DNA from: Ettlia oleoabundans
Taxonomy: Eukaryota; Chlorophyta; Chlorophyceae; Chlamydomonadales
DNA length: 64,000 nucleotides
Direction: 5' to 3'
Assembly (NCBI GenBank): GCA_019693395.1
Contig: JAAMXP010006573.1
Location: forward strand, 10,001 to 74,000
In this document: positions 41,422 through 53,883 of the stretch, one piece after another
Numbering within the stretch: the first letter of the stretch is position 1
Layout of the letters: every line of letters starts with the position of its first letter
The notes under the pieces: generated by a model
The model's database searches: none
What the model was told of the DNA's origin: nothing
Seen by the model: the letters and a program-made list of their open reading frames with translations, nothing else
Program-made: the position numbers and the translations under genes

Positions 41422-42336
41422 TTAAATGCGAAATTTCATTGATTGAAAAGCATTAATCATTAAAAGAGTAGCAAGAGCAATTAATAAAACTACTGCACCA
41501 ATAACAGAAGCACCTACATAATCGTATTGTTCTAATGATTGATAAATTAAAACCGAAGCCACTAAATCTTTAAATGGTAAATTGGACGAAATCATAACTA
41601 TAGAACCAAATTCACCTAATGCACGTGAAAATGTTAAGGTGAACCCCGTGAAAAGAGCCGGCCAGAGTGTAGGTAAAATCACTTTGCAAAAGGTTTCCCA
41701 TGAGGAAGCACCTAATGACCAGGCAGCTTCTTCTAAACTTTGTTCAACTTCTTGTAAAACTGGTTGTAAAGTTCTAATAACAAACGGAAACGAAACAAAA
41801 ATCATTGCTAATAAAACACCAACTTTTGTAAAGACGATTTGGAATCCCAAAAAATTGAAAAAGCTTCCAATCCACCCTTGGTCTCCATAAACTGTTGCTA
41901 AAGTTAGGCCAGCCACTGAAGTAGGTAAGGCAAAAGGAAGATCAACAGCGGCATCGAGAAACTTTCTTCCCCAAAAGCTATATCGTGTCAAAACCCAGGT
42001 AATAAGAAAACCAAAAAAACTATTTACTAAAGCAGCATAAAAAGCCATTTGAACAGTTAATAAATAGGCTGAAATTGCTATCGGGTCTGTAGCTTTTCTG
42101 AAAACCTCATGCCAATTATTTTGAAGAATTAAAAGAAATAAACCGAAAAGAGGCAAAATTAAAAGAAAAAAGAAATAAAAAATTAAAATACAATTTTTAA
42201 AAAAACGAGATGATTTTGTTCCCAAAAAAAATTTTTTTGGGATTAACGGTGTTTTTAAGAGGCTAGTTCCTAGACAAATGAGGTTTTTATAATAAGGTTG
42301 TAGTTTCAAACTCAAAGTCGAAAATATCTTATTCAT
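41422..42336 (-). CDS. cysT: Sulfate ABC transporter permease (CysT)
   Basis: 304 residues with about six membrane helices after a basic, repeat-containing N-terminal extension of 45 residues (IPKKFFLGTK is hairpin-encoded). The EAA loop that contacts the ATPase is EEAAWSLGASSWETFCKVIL through LPTLWPALFTG (about residues 205-235). It works with CysA (7469-8179) in the envelope sulfate importer; the second permease and binding protein must be nuclear (inference). Conserved block LPFALPTSVAGLTLATVYG is present. ATG 42336 is the first in frame; a start further inside would skip the variable extension. Confidence 0.95.
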   Translation of the reverse strand: MNKIFSTLSLKLQPYYKNLICLGTSLLKTPLIPKKFFLGTKSSRFFKNCILIFYFFFLLILPLFGLFLLILQNNWHEVFRKATDPIAISAYLLTVQMAFYAALVNSFFGFLITWVLTRYSFWGRKFLDAAVDLPFALPTSVAGLTLATVYGDQGWIGSFFNFLGFQIVFTKVGVLLAMIFVSFPFVIRTLQPVLQEVEQSLEEAAWSLGASSWETFCKVILPTLWPALFTGFTLTFSRALGEFGSIVMISSNLPFKDLVASVLIYQSLEQYDYVGASVIGAVVLLIALATLLMINAFQSMKFRI

Positions 42337-42853
42337 AACATATCTATAATTTCACCCGATCTTTAACAAAAATAAATGTTGTTTCCCAAAAACGTTGTTT
42401 TTGGGGTCGGTTTCTGAAAACATATTTAGCCCCTGCTCAAATTTATTAGATCCAAACATTTAAGTTTTTGGGCAAATTATGTGATTTTTTAAAAATACTT
42501 TTTTTGGGACCAACTGGTCTCAAAAATAAAATTTTTGGGAAGATGCACTCATTTTTTAAATAAAACGCAAAAACAAATTTGTTATTAGCCCCAAAAAGGT
42601 CAGTTTTGAGAAAGGATACTTTTGATAAAAATATCTTGTGTTGTCCCAAAAACGTTTTTGGTCTGGTTCCTTTATCAAAAAGACTTTTTTTTGGGAATGA
42701 GAATAAATGAAATTTTGTGGAAAGGGAAGGAAGTAAAACAAAAATATTTAATATCTGTTTAAATTAAAAAAAATGTGTTTTCTAGGCCCAAAAAAACCAT
42801 TTTTTGGGGATAAAAATGGAATTTTTGGGAACAAGACCTAGAGGTCTTTTTTC
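42337..42853. other. Repeat-rich spacer cysT-rpl32
   Basis: No gene recognised. At least five CCCAAAAA...TTTTTGGG hairpin-family members, some intact and some degenerate, lie at 42382-42405, 42495-42540, 42588-42613, 42641-42660 and 42786-42830. Confidence 0.55.
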
Positions 42854-43030
42854 TTAATTCGAACTTTCTATACGTGGTTCGGAACTCACAGAGCTTTCAA
42901 CTAATAATGCTTTGATCACTGTTTTAGCTTTCGAAATCGCTTTTTGTGCCTCTCGAGTAGCGTGTGCTTTCCATTGAGCTTTTCTTAATCTTGTTTTCAT
43001 TTTTGATGTTCTTTTTTTAGGGACTGCCAT
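42854..43030 (-). CDS. rpl32: Ribosomal protein bL32 (Rpl32)
   Basis: 58 residues starting [20 protein letters not shown], the universal L32 N-terminus. Plastid forms often lack the zinc cysteines, as here. The basic N-terminal half is followed by a short acidic end ([10 protein letters not shown]). A Shine-Dalgarno AAGGAGA lies 6 bases before ATG. It is shorter than a typical ORF-finder cutoff. Confidence 0.95.
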   Translation of the reverse strand: MAVPKKRTSKMKTRLRKAQWKAHATREAQKAISKAKTVIKALLVESSVSSEPRIESSN

Positions 43031-43424
43031 AGACTTCTCCTTTCTGGTTATTTGGAAATAATTTTAAAAAGATTCTCCTCCCTTTTCCTGCCCAAAACAA
43101 AGTTTGTTTGGGAAAGAACCAATTTGAGTTTTGGGAAAAGTAACTAATTAAAAAAAACTAAATTGTATATTCTAAATTTTTTTATCTTCTTAATACAGTA
43201 CAGTTTAGTATAAGCGAAATAAAAAATCTCGTAAAGAGAAAATGAAATTATTGTGTTTTAAATTTTCTTTCTCGATGATTATAGTCTTGTGACAAAACGT
43301 TTAAAAAACTGCATTACTATGTTCCTATGAATTGGTCTTAAAAAAAATTGTTTTTTAAAAAGGAACCAGAACGACCAACTATCTTTTTGTAAAAAACCAG
43401 GATTCAAACGAGGGTTTTAGTTGT
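43031..43424. other. Spacer rpl32-ccsA
   Basis: No gene recognised. One hairpin at about 43090-43113 (CCCAAAACAAAGTTTGTTTG) and AT-rich sequence. Confidence 0.45.
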
Positions 43425-44330
43425 TTAGATTTGTAAAAACCCATAACTATGAAGACCTTGACCTAAAAGATTAACACCAAGATAACAAACCCAAACAATA
43501 ACAAAACCAAAACTTGCAATCCAAGCAGGTTTTGATCCCGCCCACCCACCAATTAGACGACTATGTAAATAACAAGCAAAGGTTAACCACGTAATCAAGG
43601 CCCAAGTCTCCTTAGGATCCCAACTCCAAAAGTTTCCCCAGGTTTCATTTGCCCAAACAGCGCCAGATAAAATCCCCAAGGTTAAAAAACAAAAACCAAT
43701 TCCAATTGTTCGGTAACTTAAATTATCTAAAAAAAAGAGGAATTTTATTGGTTTTGGACTTTCGGCAAAAAGAGAGTTAATTTCTACCTGGTTCTTCAAA
43801 ACGGAACTTTGAAGATCAACTTGTTTTAAGTTTGAAAAAATTAAAAAAGCTATTGCAATTAAACACCCTATAAGTAAACCTGCATAACTCGCAATCATAA
43901 CTGTGACATGCATAATTAGCCAATTTGATTGCAATGCTGGAACAAGTGGGCCACTTCGTTGTAATTCTGTGGGTAAACTGAAATCCGTAAAAGCGATCAA
44001 ACATAAAATTGCAGGCGAAGTTAAAACACCTAAAAAAACTGTTTTCATTGAAGTTTCAATGTAAACATGAAGACTCAAAAGACACCATGCTAAAAAAATT
44101 AACGATTCATATAAGTTACTTAAAGGAAAGTGTCCAGCCTCAACCCATCGTAAAATTAAAAGAAGACTTAAACAAAATATTGCACTTCCATAACCCAATA
44201 ATCCAGTATGTGTATAAACCGAGTCTCCTACAAAACTAATTTTTAACCAATAATACACTGTAGTAAAAAATAAAATCACAAATGAACTATTAGCAAAAAA
44301 ATTTTCAATTGCTGGAATATCTACTATCAT
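43425..44330 (-). CDS. ccsA: Cytochrome c biogenesis protein CcsA
   Basis: 301 residues with about eight membrane helices. CcsA with Ccs1 carries haem across the thylakoid membrane and attaches it to apocytochromes f and c6. The WWD haem-handling motif is WGNFWSWDPKETWALITWL (about residues 230-248), and conserved histidines flank it (HVTVMIASYAG; CYLHSRLIGGWAG). Length is normal. ATG 44330 has no strong Shine-Dalgarno. Confidence 0.96.
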   Translation of the reverse strand: MIVDIPAIENFFANSSFVILFFTTVYYWLKISFVGDSVYTHTGLLGYGSAIFCLSLLLILRWVEAGHFPLSNLYESLIFLAWCLLSLHVYIETSMKTVFLGVLTSPAILCLIAFTDFSLPTELQRSGPLVPALQSNWLIMHVTVMIASYAGLLIGCLIAIAFLIFSNLKQVDLQSSVLKNQVEINSLFAESPKPIKFLFFLDNLSYRTIGIGFCFLTLGILSGAVWANETWGNFWSWDPKETWALITWLTFACYLHSRLIGGWAGSKPAWIASFGFVIVWVCYLGVNLLGQGLHSYGFLQI

Positions 44331-44691
44331 GTTTTCTATAAACCTGTTCTTAATAAAAAGGTTTCGAGTACCTCTCTTTTATTATAGGTCATTTCACCCC
44401 GTTTACAAAATTAATATTTTCTTTATTAAAAACGAAAACATACAATTTTTTCAAAAGAAAAAGCGAGTACACTAAAAATATCTGTCTTTTCCCAAAAACT
44501 CTACACTTGGTCTTAAAAAGCTTGTTTTTATGAAAGGGACAAAATAGAAGAGTTTCTTTAAAAAAAACACAACAAAACCATAGACAAAAAGGTAATTTAA
44601 TCAATCTTTCCTAAAAACTGGTTGAAACCCGAATGTTTTTTTGAGGAAAGGAGCATGATGTGATTCGAAAAAAGTAAAGGAGGCTCAGCTT
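44331..44691. other. Spacer ccsA-chlL
   Basis: No gene recognised. It must hold leaders of both divergent genes. AAAGGAGG lies 12 bases before the chlL ATG. Confidence 0.45.
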
Positions 44692-45594
44692 ATGAAATTA
44701 GCTGTATATGGAAAAGGTGGAATCGGAAAATCGACCACAAGTTGTAACATTTCAATTGCTTTATCAAGAAGAGGAAAAAAAGTTTTACAAATTGGATGTG
44801 ATCCAAAACATGATAGTACATTTACTTTAACAGGATTTTTAATCCCAACGATTATTGATACGTTACAAGCAAAAGATTATCATTATGAAGATGTTTGGCC
44901 TGAAGACGTTATTTATCAAGGATATGGTGAAGTAGATTCAGTAGAAGCAGGTGGTCCACCTGCAGGTGCAGGCTGTGGGGGTTATGTGGTTGGTGAAACT
45001 GTGAAATTATTAAAAGAATTAAATGCTTTTTATGAATATGATGTCATCTTATTTGATGTTTTAGGTGATGTTGTTTGTGGAGGATTCGCTGCACCTCTAA
45101 ATTATGCGGATTATTGTCTTATTGTTACAGATAATGGATTTGATGCTCTTTTTGCAGCAAATAGAATCGTGGCTTCTGTTCGTGAAAAATCAAAGACTCA
45201 TCCTTTACGATTAGCTGGTTTAATTGGAAATCGAACAAAAAAACGAGATCTTATTGATAAATATGTAGAAGTTTGTCCAATGCCTGTTCTGGAAGTTTTA
45301 CCACTTATTGAAGATATTCGCGTATCTCGTGTCAAAGGTAAAACTGTGTTTGAAATGGCTGAAACTGAACAGACTTTAACATATATCTGTGATTTTTATT
45401 TAAATATTGCTGACCAACTTTTAGCTTCTCCAGAAGGTGTTATTCCAACTGAGTTAGAAGATCGTGAACTCTTTACTCTATTATCCACATTTTATTTGAG
45501 TGGTAATCCACAAACTGAGTTAGAAACTCGACAGATAAACACAACTCATCTCACATCAAAATCATCGAACCATTTAGACTTTTTAATTGTATAA
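44692..45594 (+). CDS. chlL: Light-independent protochlorophyllide reductase iron-sulfur ATP-binding protein (ChlL)
   Basis: 300 residues, NifH-like. The ChlL dimer hydrolyses ATP and passes electrons to the ChlN-ChlB complex in dark chlorophyll synthesis. The P-loop [10 protein letters not shown] is at residues 7-16. The 4Fe-4S ligand cysteines are in AGCGGYVVG (about residue 98) and GDVVCGGFA (about residue 130). [13 protein letters not shown] is the conserved switch region. Strong Shine-Dalgarno AAAGGAGG. It precedes chlN on the same strand by 404 bases. Confidence 0.98.
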   Translation: MKLAVYGKGGIGKSTTSCNISIALSRRGKKVLQIGCDPKHDSTFTLTGFLIPTIIDTLQAKDYHYEDVWPEDVIYQGYGEVDSVEAGGPPAGAGCGGYVVGETVKLLKELNAFYEYDVILFDVLGDVVCGGFAAPLNYADYCLIVTDNGFDALFAANRIVASVREKSKTHPLRLAGLIGNRTKKRDLIDKYVEVCPMPVLEVLPLIEDIRVSRVKGKTVFEMAETEQTLTYICDFYLNIADQLLASPEGVIPTELEDRELFTLLSTFYLSGNPQTELETRQINTTHLTSKSSNHLDFLIV

Positions 45595-47534
<1,940 letters not shown>

Positions 47535-47691
47535 AGCTCTTTTTTGGAAATCAAGCGTTTTCCTTCACAAAAAAAATTTTAAATTTTTTTTGTGAGACCT
47601 TTTCGAAAAATTCCATTTATTTCCAAAAAAAGTCTTTTTTGTAAAAGAAATGGAAGAAAAATTAAAAATACTCATTTATTACTAAAAGTGT

Positions 47692-47749
47692 GAAAAAATC
47701 TTGCTACGAACAAAATAAAATTTTATTTTGTTCGTAGCAAGATTTTTTC
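47692..47749. terminator. 29-bp perfect palindrome between chlN and trnR
   Basis: 58 bases, arm starting GAAAAAATCTTGCTACGAAC, perfectly self-complementary with no loop bases. It lies 157 bases after the chlN stop and just before the trnR promoter. A likely transcript-end element (inference). Confidence 0.6.
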
Positions 47750-47752
47750 TTA

Positions 47753-47781
47753 TTGCAAGCCATCTCCAGAAAGTGTATACT
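47753..47781 (+). promoter_or_regulatory. Sigma70-like promoter of trnR(acg)
   Basis: TTGCAA, 17 bases, TATACT, ending 18 bases before the tRNA. Among the best promoter matches in the window. Confidence 0.5.
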
Positions 47782-47799
47782 TTTAGTAATTATACCTAA

Positions 47800-47873
47800 G
47801 GGCTTGTAGCTCAGTGGACTAGAGCACGTGGCTACGAACCACGGTGTCGGGGGTTCGAATCCCTCCTTGCCCG
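47800..47873 (+). tRNA. trnR-ACG: tRNA-Arg(ACG)
   Basis: 74-nt cloverleaf. Anticodon stem CGTGG/CCACG around CTACGAA (anticodon ACG), T arm GGGGGTTCGAATCCCTC. Two mismatches in the acceptor stem are normal for plastid trnR(acg). Confidence 0.96.
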
Positions 47874-48013
47874 ATATATAGAAATTTATAGATAATTATA
47901 AACTTCTTCCTTTTCTTGATTTTCATGTTTTTTATGAAAGAAACTAGCAGAACTACTAAAGCCGAAGTATACTAGTAATAACTTTTTTTCTTTTATTTTT
48001 TCTTTTTACTAAT

Positions 48014-48967
48014 ATGACAGAAACAACGAAATTTGTTGGTCCTTCCGGTTCAAAAAACAGTGTTTTTGGACAGAAAACTTCTTTTTTGGTAAAAGAAAGC
48101 GATTTTGGAGCTCAGCAATTAGAAGAAACAGCAGAAATTGATACTGAAAAACAAAATGTTTCAGAAAGGGTAATTGTCATTACTTCAGGCAAAGGTGGAG
48201 TTGGAAAAACAACAACAACAGCAAATTTAGGGATGTCAATTGCTCGTCTTGGCTATCGGGTTGCTCTTATCGATGCAGATATAGGATTACGCAATTTAGA
48301 TTTATTATTGGGATTAGAAAACCGTGTCCTCTATACAGCAATGGATATTGTTGAAGGGCAATGCCGTCTTGATCAAGCCTTAATTCGAGATAAACGATGG
48401 AAAAATTTAGCATTATTAGCAATTTCTAAAAATAGACAAAAATATAATGTGACCCGAAAAAATATGCAGAACTTAATTGATTCGGTAAAAGAACTAGGGT
48501 TCCATTTTATATTAATTGATTGTCCTGCTGGTATTGACGTAGGATTTATTAACGCTATTGCACCAGCACAAGAAGCGGTTATAGTAACTACTCCCGAAAT
48601 TACAGCTATTCGTGATGCTGATCGAGTAGCAGGGCTTTTAGAAGCAAATGGAATCTATAATGTAAAACTTATAGTTAATCGAGTTCGAGCTGATATGATC
48701 CAAAAAAATGATATGATGTCAGTAAGAGATGTGCAAGAAATGTTGGGAATACCCTTATTAGGGGCAATTCCAGAAGATACTAACGTGATTATTTCAACAA
48801 ATCGAGGCGAACCCCTCGTTTTAAATAAGAAATTAACTCTCTCTGGTATAGCTTTTGAAAATGCAGCTAGAAGATTGATAGGCAAACAAGATTATTTTAT
48901 TGATTTAACGAGTCCTCAAAAAGGAATGTTTCAAAAACTTCAAGAATTTTTTCTGGGTGACGAGTAG
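48014..48967 (+). CDS. minD: Septum-site-determining protein MinD
   Basis: 317 residues. MinD is a membrane-associated ATPase that positions the plastid division ring. The deviant Walker A GKGGVGKTTTT is at about residues 60-70. Other motifs are LIDADIGLRNLDLLLGLENR, LIDCPAGIDVGF, TTPEITAIRDADRV and a C-terminal amphipathic helix (FQKLQEFFLG). The first 50 residues are not conserved and begin with a hairpin-encoded segment (FVGPSGSKNSVFG), so the start could lie further in. The plastid location of minD is characteristic of some green algae. Confidence 0.96.
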   Translation: MTETTKFVGPSGSKNSVFGQKTSFLVKESDFGAQQLEETAEIDTEKQNVSERVIVITSGKGGVGKTTTTANLGMSIARLGYRVALIDADIGLRNLDLLLGLENRVLYTAMDIVEGQCRLDQALIRDKRWKNLALLAISKNRQKYNVTRKNMQNLIDSVKELGFHFILIDCPAGIDVGFINAIAPAQEAVIVTTPEITAIRDADRVAGLLEANGIYNVKLIVNRVRADMIQKNDMMSVRDVQEMLGIPLLGAIPEDTNVIISTNRGEPLVLNKKLTLSGIAFENAARRLIGKQDYFIDLTSPQKGMFQKLQEFFLGDE

Positions 48968-49691
48968 GTCGCCCTTCCTAAAAAAATTTTTTTTGGGGCA
49001 GGACCAAATATACTTTTAGGTCAAACAGATTTACTATTAAAATTGTTGTTTTTAAGAAAGGATCAACTAGAACTAAACTATTTCATTTTAGTAAATTTTG
49101 ACTCTCAAATTGAGGATTTAGCTACTAAAAATTGGCTCTTTCGGTTCCTTTTTAAAAACAAAGTGTTTAAAAAAGGAAATAAAAGAGTTGGTTCCAAAAA
49201 TAAAATTTTTGGAAAAAAGACCAAATGTTATTTTTTAAAAAATATCTAAATCAAGAATAGAGTCACTAAGAAACAATACTTTTTTTCCACTAAATTTTTT
49301 GAGGTTCTGTTCATTAAAAATTTTTTAGATAGTAAAAAATTTTAAAAACCAAAGCACAGCTCAAAAATGTTCTTAGTTCCATTTTTTTATGCAAAATTCT
49401 ATTTTGAAGGTCAAAAAACTTTAGCCCCAAAACTGAAATTGGTCCCAAATAAGTATTTTTTGGAGATGCGGAAAAGGGAAATAAAATTTGTCTCAAACTC
49501 CTCGTTTCAAAAAGCCTCTTTTTGAAAAAGGGATTTTCCCTATTACCTTTTTGCTATTAGAGAATTTAAAGCCTTTGTGCTAAGATGTGCTAAAATATTT
49601 TGTGTTTTTTACGGGTTATTAGAGAAGGAGCAGGAATTTCATATTTACAAAAAAAAACGTGTATGATAAAATATTGTATGTAAAATGAAAT
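48968..49691. other. Spacer minD-trnN
   Basis: No gene recognised. Several hairpin-family elements (about 49139-49178, TTCCTTTTTAAAAAC-type; 49190-49215; 49438-49465) and the trnN promoter at its right end. Confidence 0.5.
49644..49672 (+). promoter_or_regulatory. Extended -10 promoter of trnN(guu)
   Basis: TTTACA, 17 bases, TAAAAT with TG one base before the -10 box, ending 19 bases before the tRNA. Confidence 0.5.
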
Positions 49692-49763
49692 TCCTCAGTA
49701 GCTCAGCGGTAGAGCGGTCGGCTGTTAACCGATTGGTCGTAGGTTCAAGTCCTACCTGGGGAG
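49692..49763 (+). tRNA. trnN-GUU: tRNA-Asn(GUU)
   Basis: 72-nt cloverleaf. Acceptor TCCTCAG/CTGGGGA, anticodon loop CTGTTAA (anticodon GUU), T arm TAGGTTCAAGTCCTA. Confidence 0.96.
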
Positions 49764-50579
<816 letters not shown>

Positions 50580-50591
50580 TTCAATTTTGAT

Positions 50592-50660
50592 TTTTGAAAG
50601 TATTCCCATTCCTTTCCCAAAAACAAAGTTTTTGGGAAAGGAATGGGAATACTTTCAAAA
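50592..50660 (+). terminator. 33-bp stem hairpin after psaC
   Basis: Arms of 33 bases (starting TTTTGAAAGTATTCCCATTC) pair perfectly around loop AAA, 12 bases after psaC. It also contains the TTTCCCAAAAAC core of the hairpin family. A probable 3'-end stabiliser, shared with the converging ycf20. Confidence 0.7.
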
Positions 50661-50685
50661 AGTTGTTATAATTTTTGCTTTGTAA

Positions 50686-51111
50686 CTAACTTCCTACTTT
50701 AAAAGCTTCTAAAAAGAACCCTAAAAGAAAGCCTCTTTTCAGGGTATTTGTGATAATGCAGGGATAATATTTATTTTTTTTATTTTCTTTTTTTTCTAGT
50801 CCCTGTTCTTTTCCGAAAAACTTGTTTTTTCGGACCAACGGATTTTGGGAAATAAAAAATTGAAGAAGGTTTTGTAATTTTGTTTTCATCAAAAAACCTT
50901 TGCCGACAAAATGGCTAGGTTCAACCTCTTTGTATAGAAGAAAATAAACAGTTTTATTTATAAATTCAAGAAAAAAGATAATACAAAAAATTAACACAAG
51001 ATTCCAATTGAGCGAAGAATGATGAATTGCAAAAATGTTTCCGTAAAGAAAAGCATATAGAAGGATCAAAAGATCAAAAGAGTTTATGTTTTTTAACCTG
51101 GTTTTGTTCAT
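50686..51111 (-). CDS. ycf20: Conserved hypothetical plastid protein Ycf20
   Basis: 141 residues. Recognised by the hydrophobic pair of N-terminal helices (LLILLYAFLYGNIFAI, LVLIFCIIFFLEFINKTVYF) and the conserved C-terminal KRGFLLGFFLEAFKVGS, which is the Ycf20 signature. The nuclear plant homologue affects non-photochemical quenching; the algal function is not established. The middle contains a hairpin-encoded stretch (LVRKNKFFGKEQG). It converges with psaC. Confidence 0.88.
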   Translation of the reverse strand: MNKTRLKNINSFDLLILLYAFLYGNIFAIHHSSLNWNLVLIFCIIFFLEFINKTVYFLLYKEVEPSHFVGKGFLMKTKLQNLLQFFISQNPLVRKNKFFGKEQGLEKKENKKNKYYPCIITNTLKRGFLLGFFLEAFKVGS

Positions 51112-51122
51112 TTAAAAAAAAA

Positions 51123-51206
51123 GCATCCATGGCAGAGTGGTCGATTGCACCGCACTCATAATGCGGTTTCGAAAGAACATCGTTGGTTCAAACCCAACTG
51201 GATGCA
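51123..51206 (+). tRNA. trnI-CAU: tRNA-Ile(CAU), lysidine-type, long variable arm
   Basis: 84-nt tRNA. Acceptor GCATCCA/TGGATGC is the plastid tRNA-Ile(CAU) acceptor. Anticodon stem CCGCA/TGCGG encloses CTCATAA (anticodon CAU), and the T arm is GTTGGTTCAAACCCAAC. C34 should be changed to lysidine by TilS, encoded in this window. The variable region (TTTCGAAAGAACATC) is much longer than usual and can form a small stem (GTTT with GAAC), giving a class-II look. It was distinguished from initiator and elongator Met tRNAs by the acceptor stem. Confidence 0.85.
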
Positions 51207-51547
51207 ATTAGGTTTTTATAGCATTCAAATGCCTCAAAAAGTAACAACTTTTTAATACTTCAATGATTGTTTAGTTGTTTCTTATAAAAAACGTTGTTTT
51301 CTACTTCTCGCTCTCATTTATTATTAAATTATTCAAATTCTGTAGCTTTCTAATTTTTTCCTTTTCTTTACTAAAAAGTTTCTCTTATTCCCAAAAAAGT
51401 CTATTTTGGCAAGAGACCAAAATCTAAGTACTTTTAGTTGGGAAGAAAAAAACATATTTTTTTGCATTTTGGCTCTTCTTTTGAAACCCAAAATGCTTCT
51501 TGATAAAAACAAAGTCTTCCACGTCAAGTTCCTTATTAGAAAGTTTT
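51207..51547. other. Spacer trnI(cau)-rps14
   Basis: No gene recognised. A degenerate hairpin repeat at about 51389-51412 (TTCCCAAAAAAGTC). Confidence 0.45.
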
Positions 51548-51850
51548 TTACCAACTGGATTTTACGACACCAGGTAATAAACCTTGAAGTGCATATTCAC
51601 GTAAAACATGCCGAGATAAACCAAAATCACGAAAATAGCCTTTAGGTCGACCAGTAATGGTACAACGATTATGAGCTCGAACTGATGCGCTATTTCGTGG
51701 TAATTGTTGTAATTTTCGATGTAAAACTAGTTTTTCTTCTAAAGAAGATGCTTGTTTTATTTCAACGAGGAGTTGTTCTCGTTTCGCCGCATATTTTGTA
51801 ATTAAACGAGCGCGTTTTCTATCACGCTCAATCATGCTCTTCTTTGCCAT
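51548..51850 (-). CDS. rps14: Ribosomal protein uS14 (Rps14)
   Basis: 100 residues, [20 protein letters not shown] to the end [11 protein letters not shown]. Conserved S14 blocks include [20 protein letters not shown] and [16 protein letters not shown]. It is the zinc-free type. Length is standard for plastids. No strong Shine-Dalgarno. Confidence 0.98.
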   Translation of the reverse strand: MAKKSMIERDRKRARLITKYAAKREQLLVEIKQASSLEEKLVLHRKLQQLPRNSASVRAHNRCTITGRPKGYFRDFGLSRHVLREYALQGLLPGVVKSSW

Positions 51851-52205
51851 AGTTTTATTCGGTTAATTTTTTTCTTTTTTCAAAACGAAATATATTATCA
51901 ATTAAAAAAGACTGCCCCATGAGAATATCCTCATGAGCCTAAAAAAGATCAATGCCCTTATAACAAAAACTAGCTCTTCCCCCCCTCCCTAAAACTTCTT
52001 TTTGAGAAACAAAAGTATTGGTCTTAAAAAAAGTTTTTACGGAAGGGAAAAGCTGATTGGCCCCAAAAATTGTATTTTTGGGAAAGGAAAAAATTTTATT
52101 TTTTGTAAAATTTTTGTCCTGAAAATTATGTTTTTGTTCCCAAAAACTCCGTTTTTGGGACTGAAAAGACGTATCTCAAAAATTTGAGAACAGTCTCATT
52201 AGAAA
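51851..52205. other. Spacer rbcL-rps14
   Basis: No gene recognised. Hairpins at about 51916-51938 (CCATGAGAATATCCTCATG), 52060-52085 (CCCCAAAAATTGTATTTTTG) and 52137-52161 (GTTCCCAAAAACTCCG). Confidence 0.5.
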
Positions 52206-53633
52206 TTAAAGAGTATCTATTGTTTCGAATTCAAATTTAATTTCTTTCCAAACTTCACAAGCAGCAGCTAATTCAGGACTCCATTTGCAAGCTGCACGGA
52301 TTACATCACCGCCTTCACGAGCAAGATCACGACCTTCATTACGCGCTTGAGTACATGCTTCTAAAGCGACACGGTTTGCAGCAGCACCAGGAGCGTTCCC
52401 CCAAGGGTGCCCTAAAGTACCACCACCGAATTGTAAACAAGCGTCATCACCGAAAATTTCAACTAAAGCTGGCATGTGCCATACATGAATACCACCAGAA
52501 GCTACTGGCATTGTACCTGGTAAAGAAACCCAGTCTTGAGTGAAGTAAATACCACGACTACGATCTTTTTCAATGTAGTCATCACGCATTAAGTCAACGA
52601 AACCTAATGTTACTTCACGTTCACCTTCTAATTTACCTACAACTGTACCAGAGTGTAAATGATCACCACCAGATAAACGAAGAGCTTTTGCTAAAACACG
52701 GAAGTGAATACCATGATTTCTTTGACGGTCAATTACAGCGTGCATCGCACGGTGAATATGTAAAAGAAGACCATTATCACGACAGTAGTGAGCTAAACTT
52801 GTGTTTGCCGTGAAACCACCAGTTAAGTAATCGTGCATAATAATAGGTACACCTAAATCTTTTGCACATTCAGCACGTTTTAGCATTTCTTCCGCAGTTG
52901 CTGCAGTTGCGTTTAAATAGTGACCTTTAATTTCACCTGTTTCCGCTTGCGATTTATAGATAGCTTCAGCAACAAATAAGAAACGGTCTCTCCAACGCAT
53001 GAATGGTTGAGAGTTTACGTTCTCGTCATCTTTAGTGAAATCAAGACCACCACGTAAACATTCGTATACAGCACGCCCGTAGTTTTTAGCTGAAAGACCT
53101 AATTTTGGTTTAATTGTACAACCTAATAAACCACGACCATATTTGTTAAGTTTATCACGCTCTACTTGAATACCGTGCGGAGGTCCTTGGAAAGTTTTCA
53201 CATATGCTGGTGGAATACGAAGATCTTCTAAACGTAAAGCACGAAGAGCTTTGAAACCAAAAACGTTACCTACAATTGAAGTAAATAAGTTAGTTACAGA
53301 TCCTTCTTCAAAAAGATCTAATGGATATGCAATATACGCGATGTATTGGTTTTCTTCACCTGGAACTGGCTCGATATCATAACAACGACCTTTGTAACGA
53401 TCTAAGCTAGTTAAACCGTCAGTCCATACAGTCGTCCATGTACCAGTTGATGATTCTGCTGCTACCGCCGCACCAGCTTCTTCTGGTGGAACACCTGGCT
53501 GAGGAGTCATACGGAACGCTGCGAGAATATCAGTGTCTTTTGGTTGGTAATCAGGAGTGTAATAAGTTAAACGGTAGTCTTTAACACCTGCTTTAAACCC
53601 AGCACCTGCTCTAGTTTCAGTTTGTGGAGCCAT
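52206..53633 (-). CDS. rbcL: Rubisco large subunit (RbcL)
   Basis: 475 residues, green (form IB) type. It fixes CO2 onto ribulose bisphosphate. The carbamylated lysine is in [16 protein letters not shown] (residue 201). The active-site K175 region [14 protein letters not shown], loop 6 ([13 protein letters not shown]) and the [12 protein letters not shown] region are intact. The N-terminus [20 protein letters not shown] is typical. Strong codon bias. No intron. Confidence 0.99.
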   Translation of the reverse strand: MAPQTETRAGAGFKAGVKDYRLTYYTPDYQPKDTDILAAFRMTPQPGVPPEEAGAAVAAESSTGTWTTVWTDGLTSLDRYKGRCYDIEPVPGEENQYIAYIAYPLDLFEEGSVTNLFTSIVGNVFGFKALRALRLEDLRIPPAYVKTFQGPPHGIQVERDKLNKYGRGLLGCTIKPKLGLSAKNYGRAVYECLRGGLDFTKDDENVNSQPFMRWRDRFLFVAEAIYKSQAETGEIKGHYLNATAATAEEMLKRAECAKDLGVPIIMHDYLTGGFTANTSLAHYCRDNGLLLHIHRAMHAVIDRQRNHGIHFRVLAKALRLSGGDHLHSGTVVGKLEGEREVTLGFVDLMRDDYIEKDRSRGIYFTQDWVSLPGTMPVASGGIHVWHMPALVEIFGDDACLQFGGGTLGHPWGNAPGAAANRVALEACTQARNEGRDLAREGGDVIRAACKWSPELAAACEVWKEIKFEFETIDTL

Positions 53634-53695
53634 TCTAAAAAAAAAATTATGGTTTACGATCTTGCACTCTGCCCGAAAATAGTTTTTATTCTTTT

Positions 53696-53724
53696 AAGCT
53701 TTTTTTACAAAATAGTTTATCATA
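53696..53724 (-). promoter_or_regulatory. Candidate rbcL promoter region
   Basis: On the minus strand TTGTGA and TAAACT are 17 bases apart, and a TATGAT overlaps. The position, about 90 bases before ATG, suits a plastid rbcL leader. Coordinates are approximate to a few tens of bases. Confidence 0.3.
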
Positions 53725-53840
53725 CTCTAAATTGTTTCACAAGAGTAAAAAATTTAGTGTTGTTAATTTTAAAAAATAAAACATCTGTTTTTGTAATTTT
53801 AGAACCAGTTGTTTAGGCTTTTTCCCAGAACTTATTGGTG

Positions 53841-53883
53841 CTTGGTTGGGTCTTCAAAACGTTGTTTTGAAGACCCAACCAAG
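53841..53883 (-). terminator. Hairpin downstream of rpoC2
   Basis: Arms CTTGGTTGGGTCTTCAAAAC and complement around loop GTT, 193 bases beyond the rpoC2 stop on the minus strand. A probable separator of rpo and rbcL transcripts. Confidence 0.55.

Noticed and set aside
42382..42830. CRISPR-like array of CCCAAAAA repeats
   Set aside because: Spacing is irregular, each unit is self-complementary with a variable stem, and no cas genes exist; they are dispersed hairpins.
44044..44060. CATTGAAGTTTCAATG in ccsA matching 45678-45693 as a regulatory pair
   Set aside because: It is a short palindrome in coding sequence; two occurrences in AT-rich DNA are not convincing.
51123..51206. Elongator or initiator tRNA-Met because of the CAU anticodon
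   Set aside because: The acceptor stem GCATCCA/TGGATGC is that of plastid tRNA-Ile(CAU), and tilS is present.
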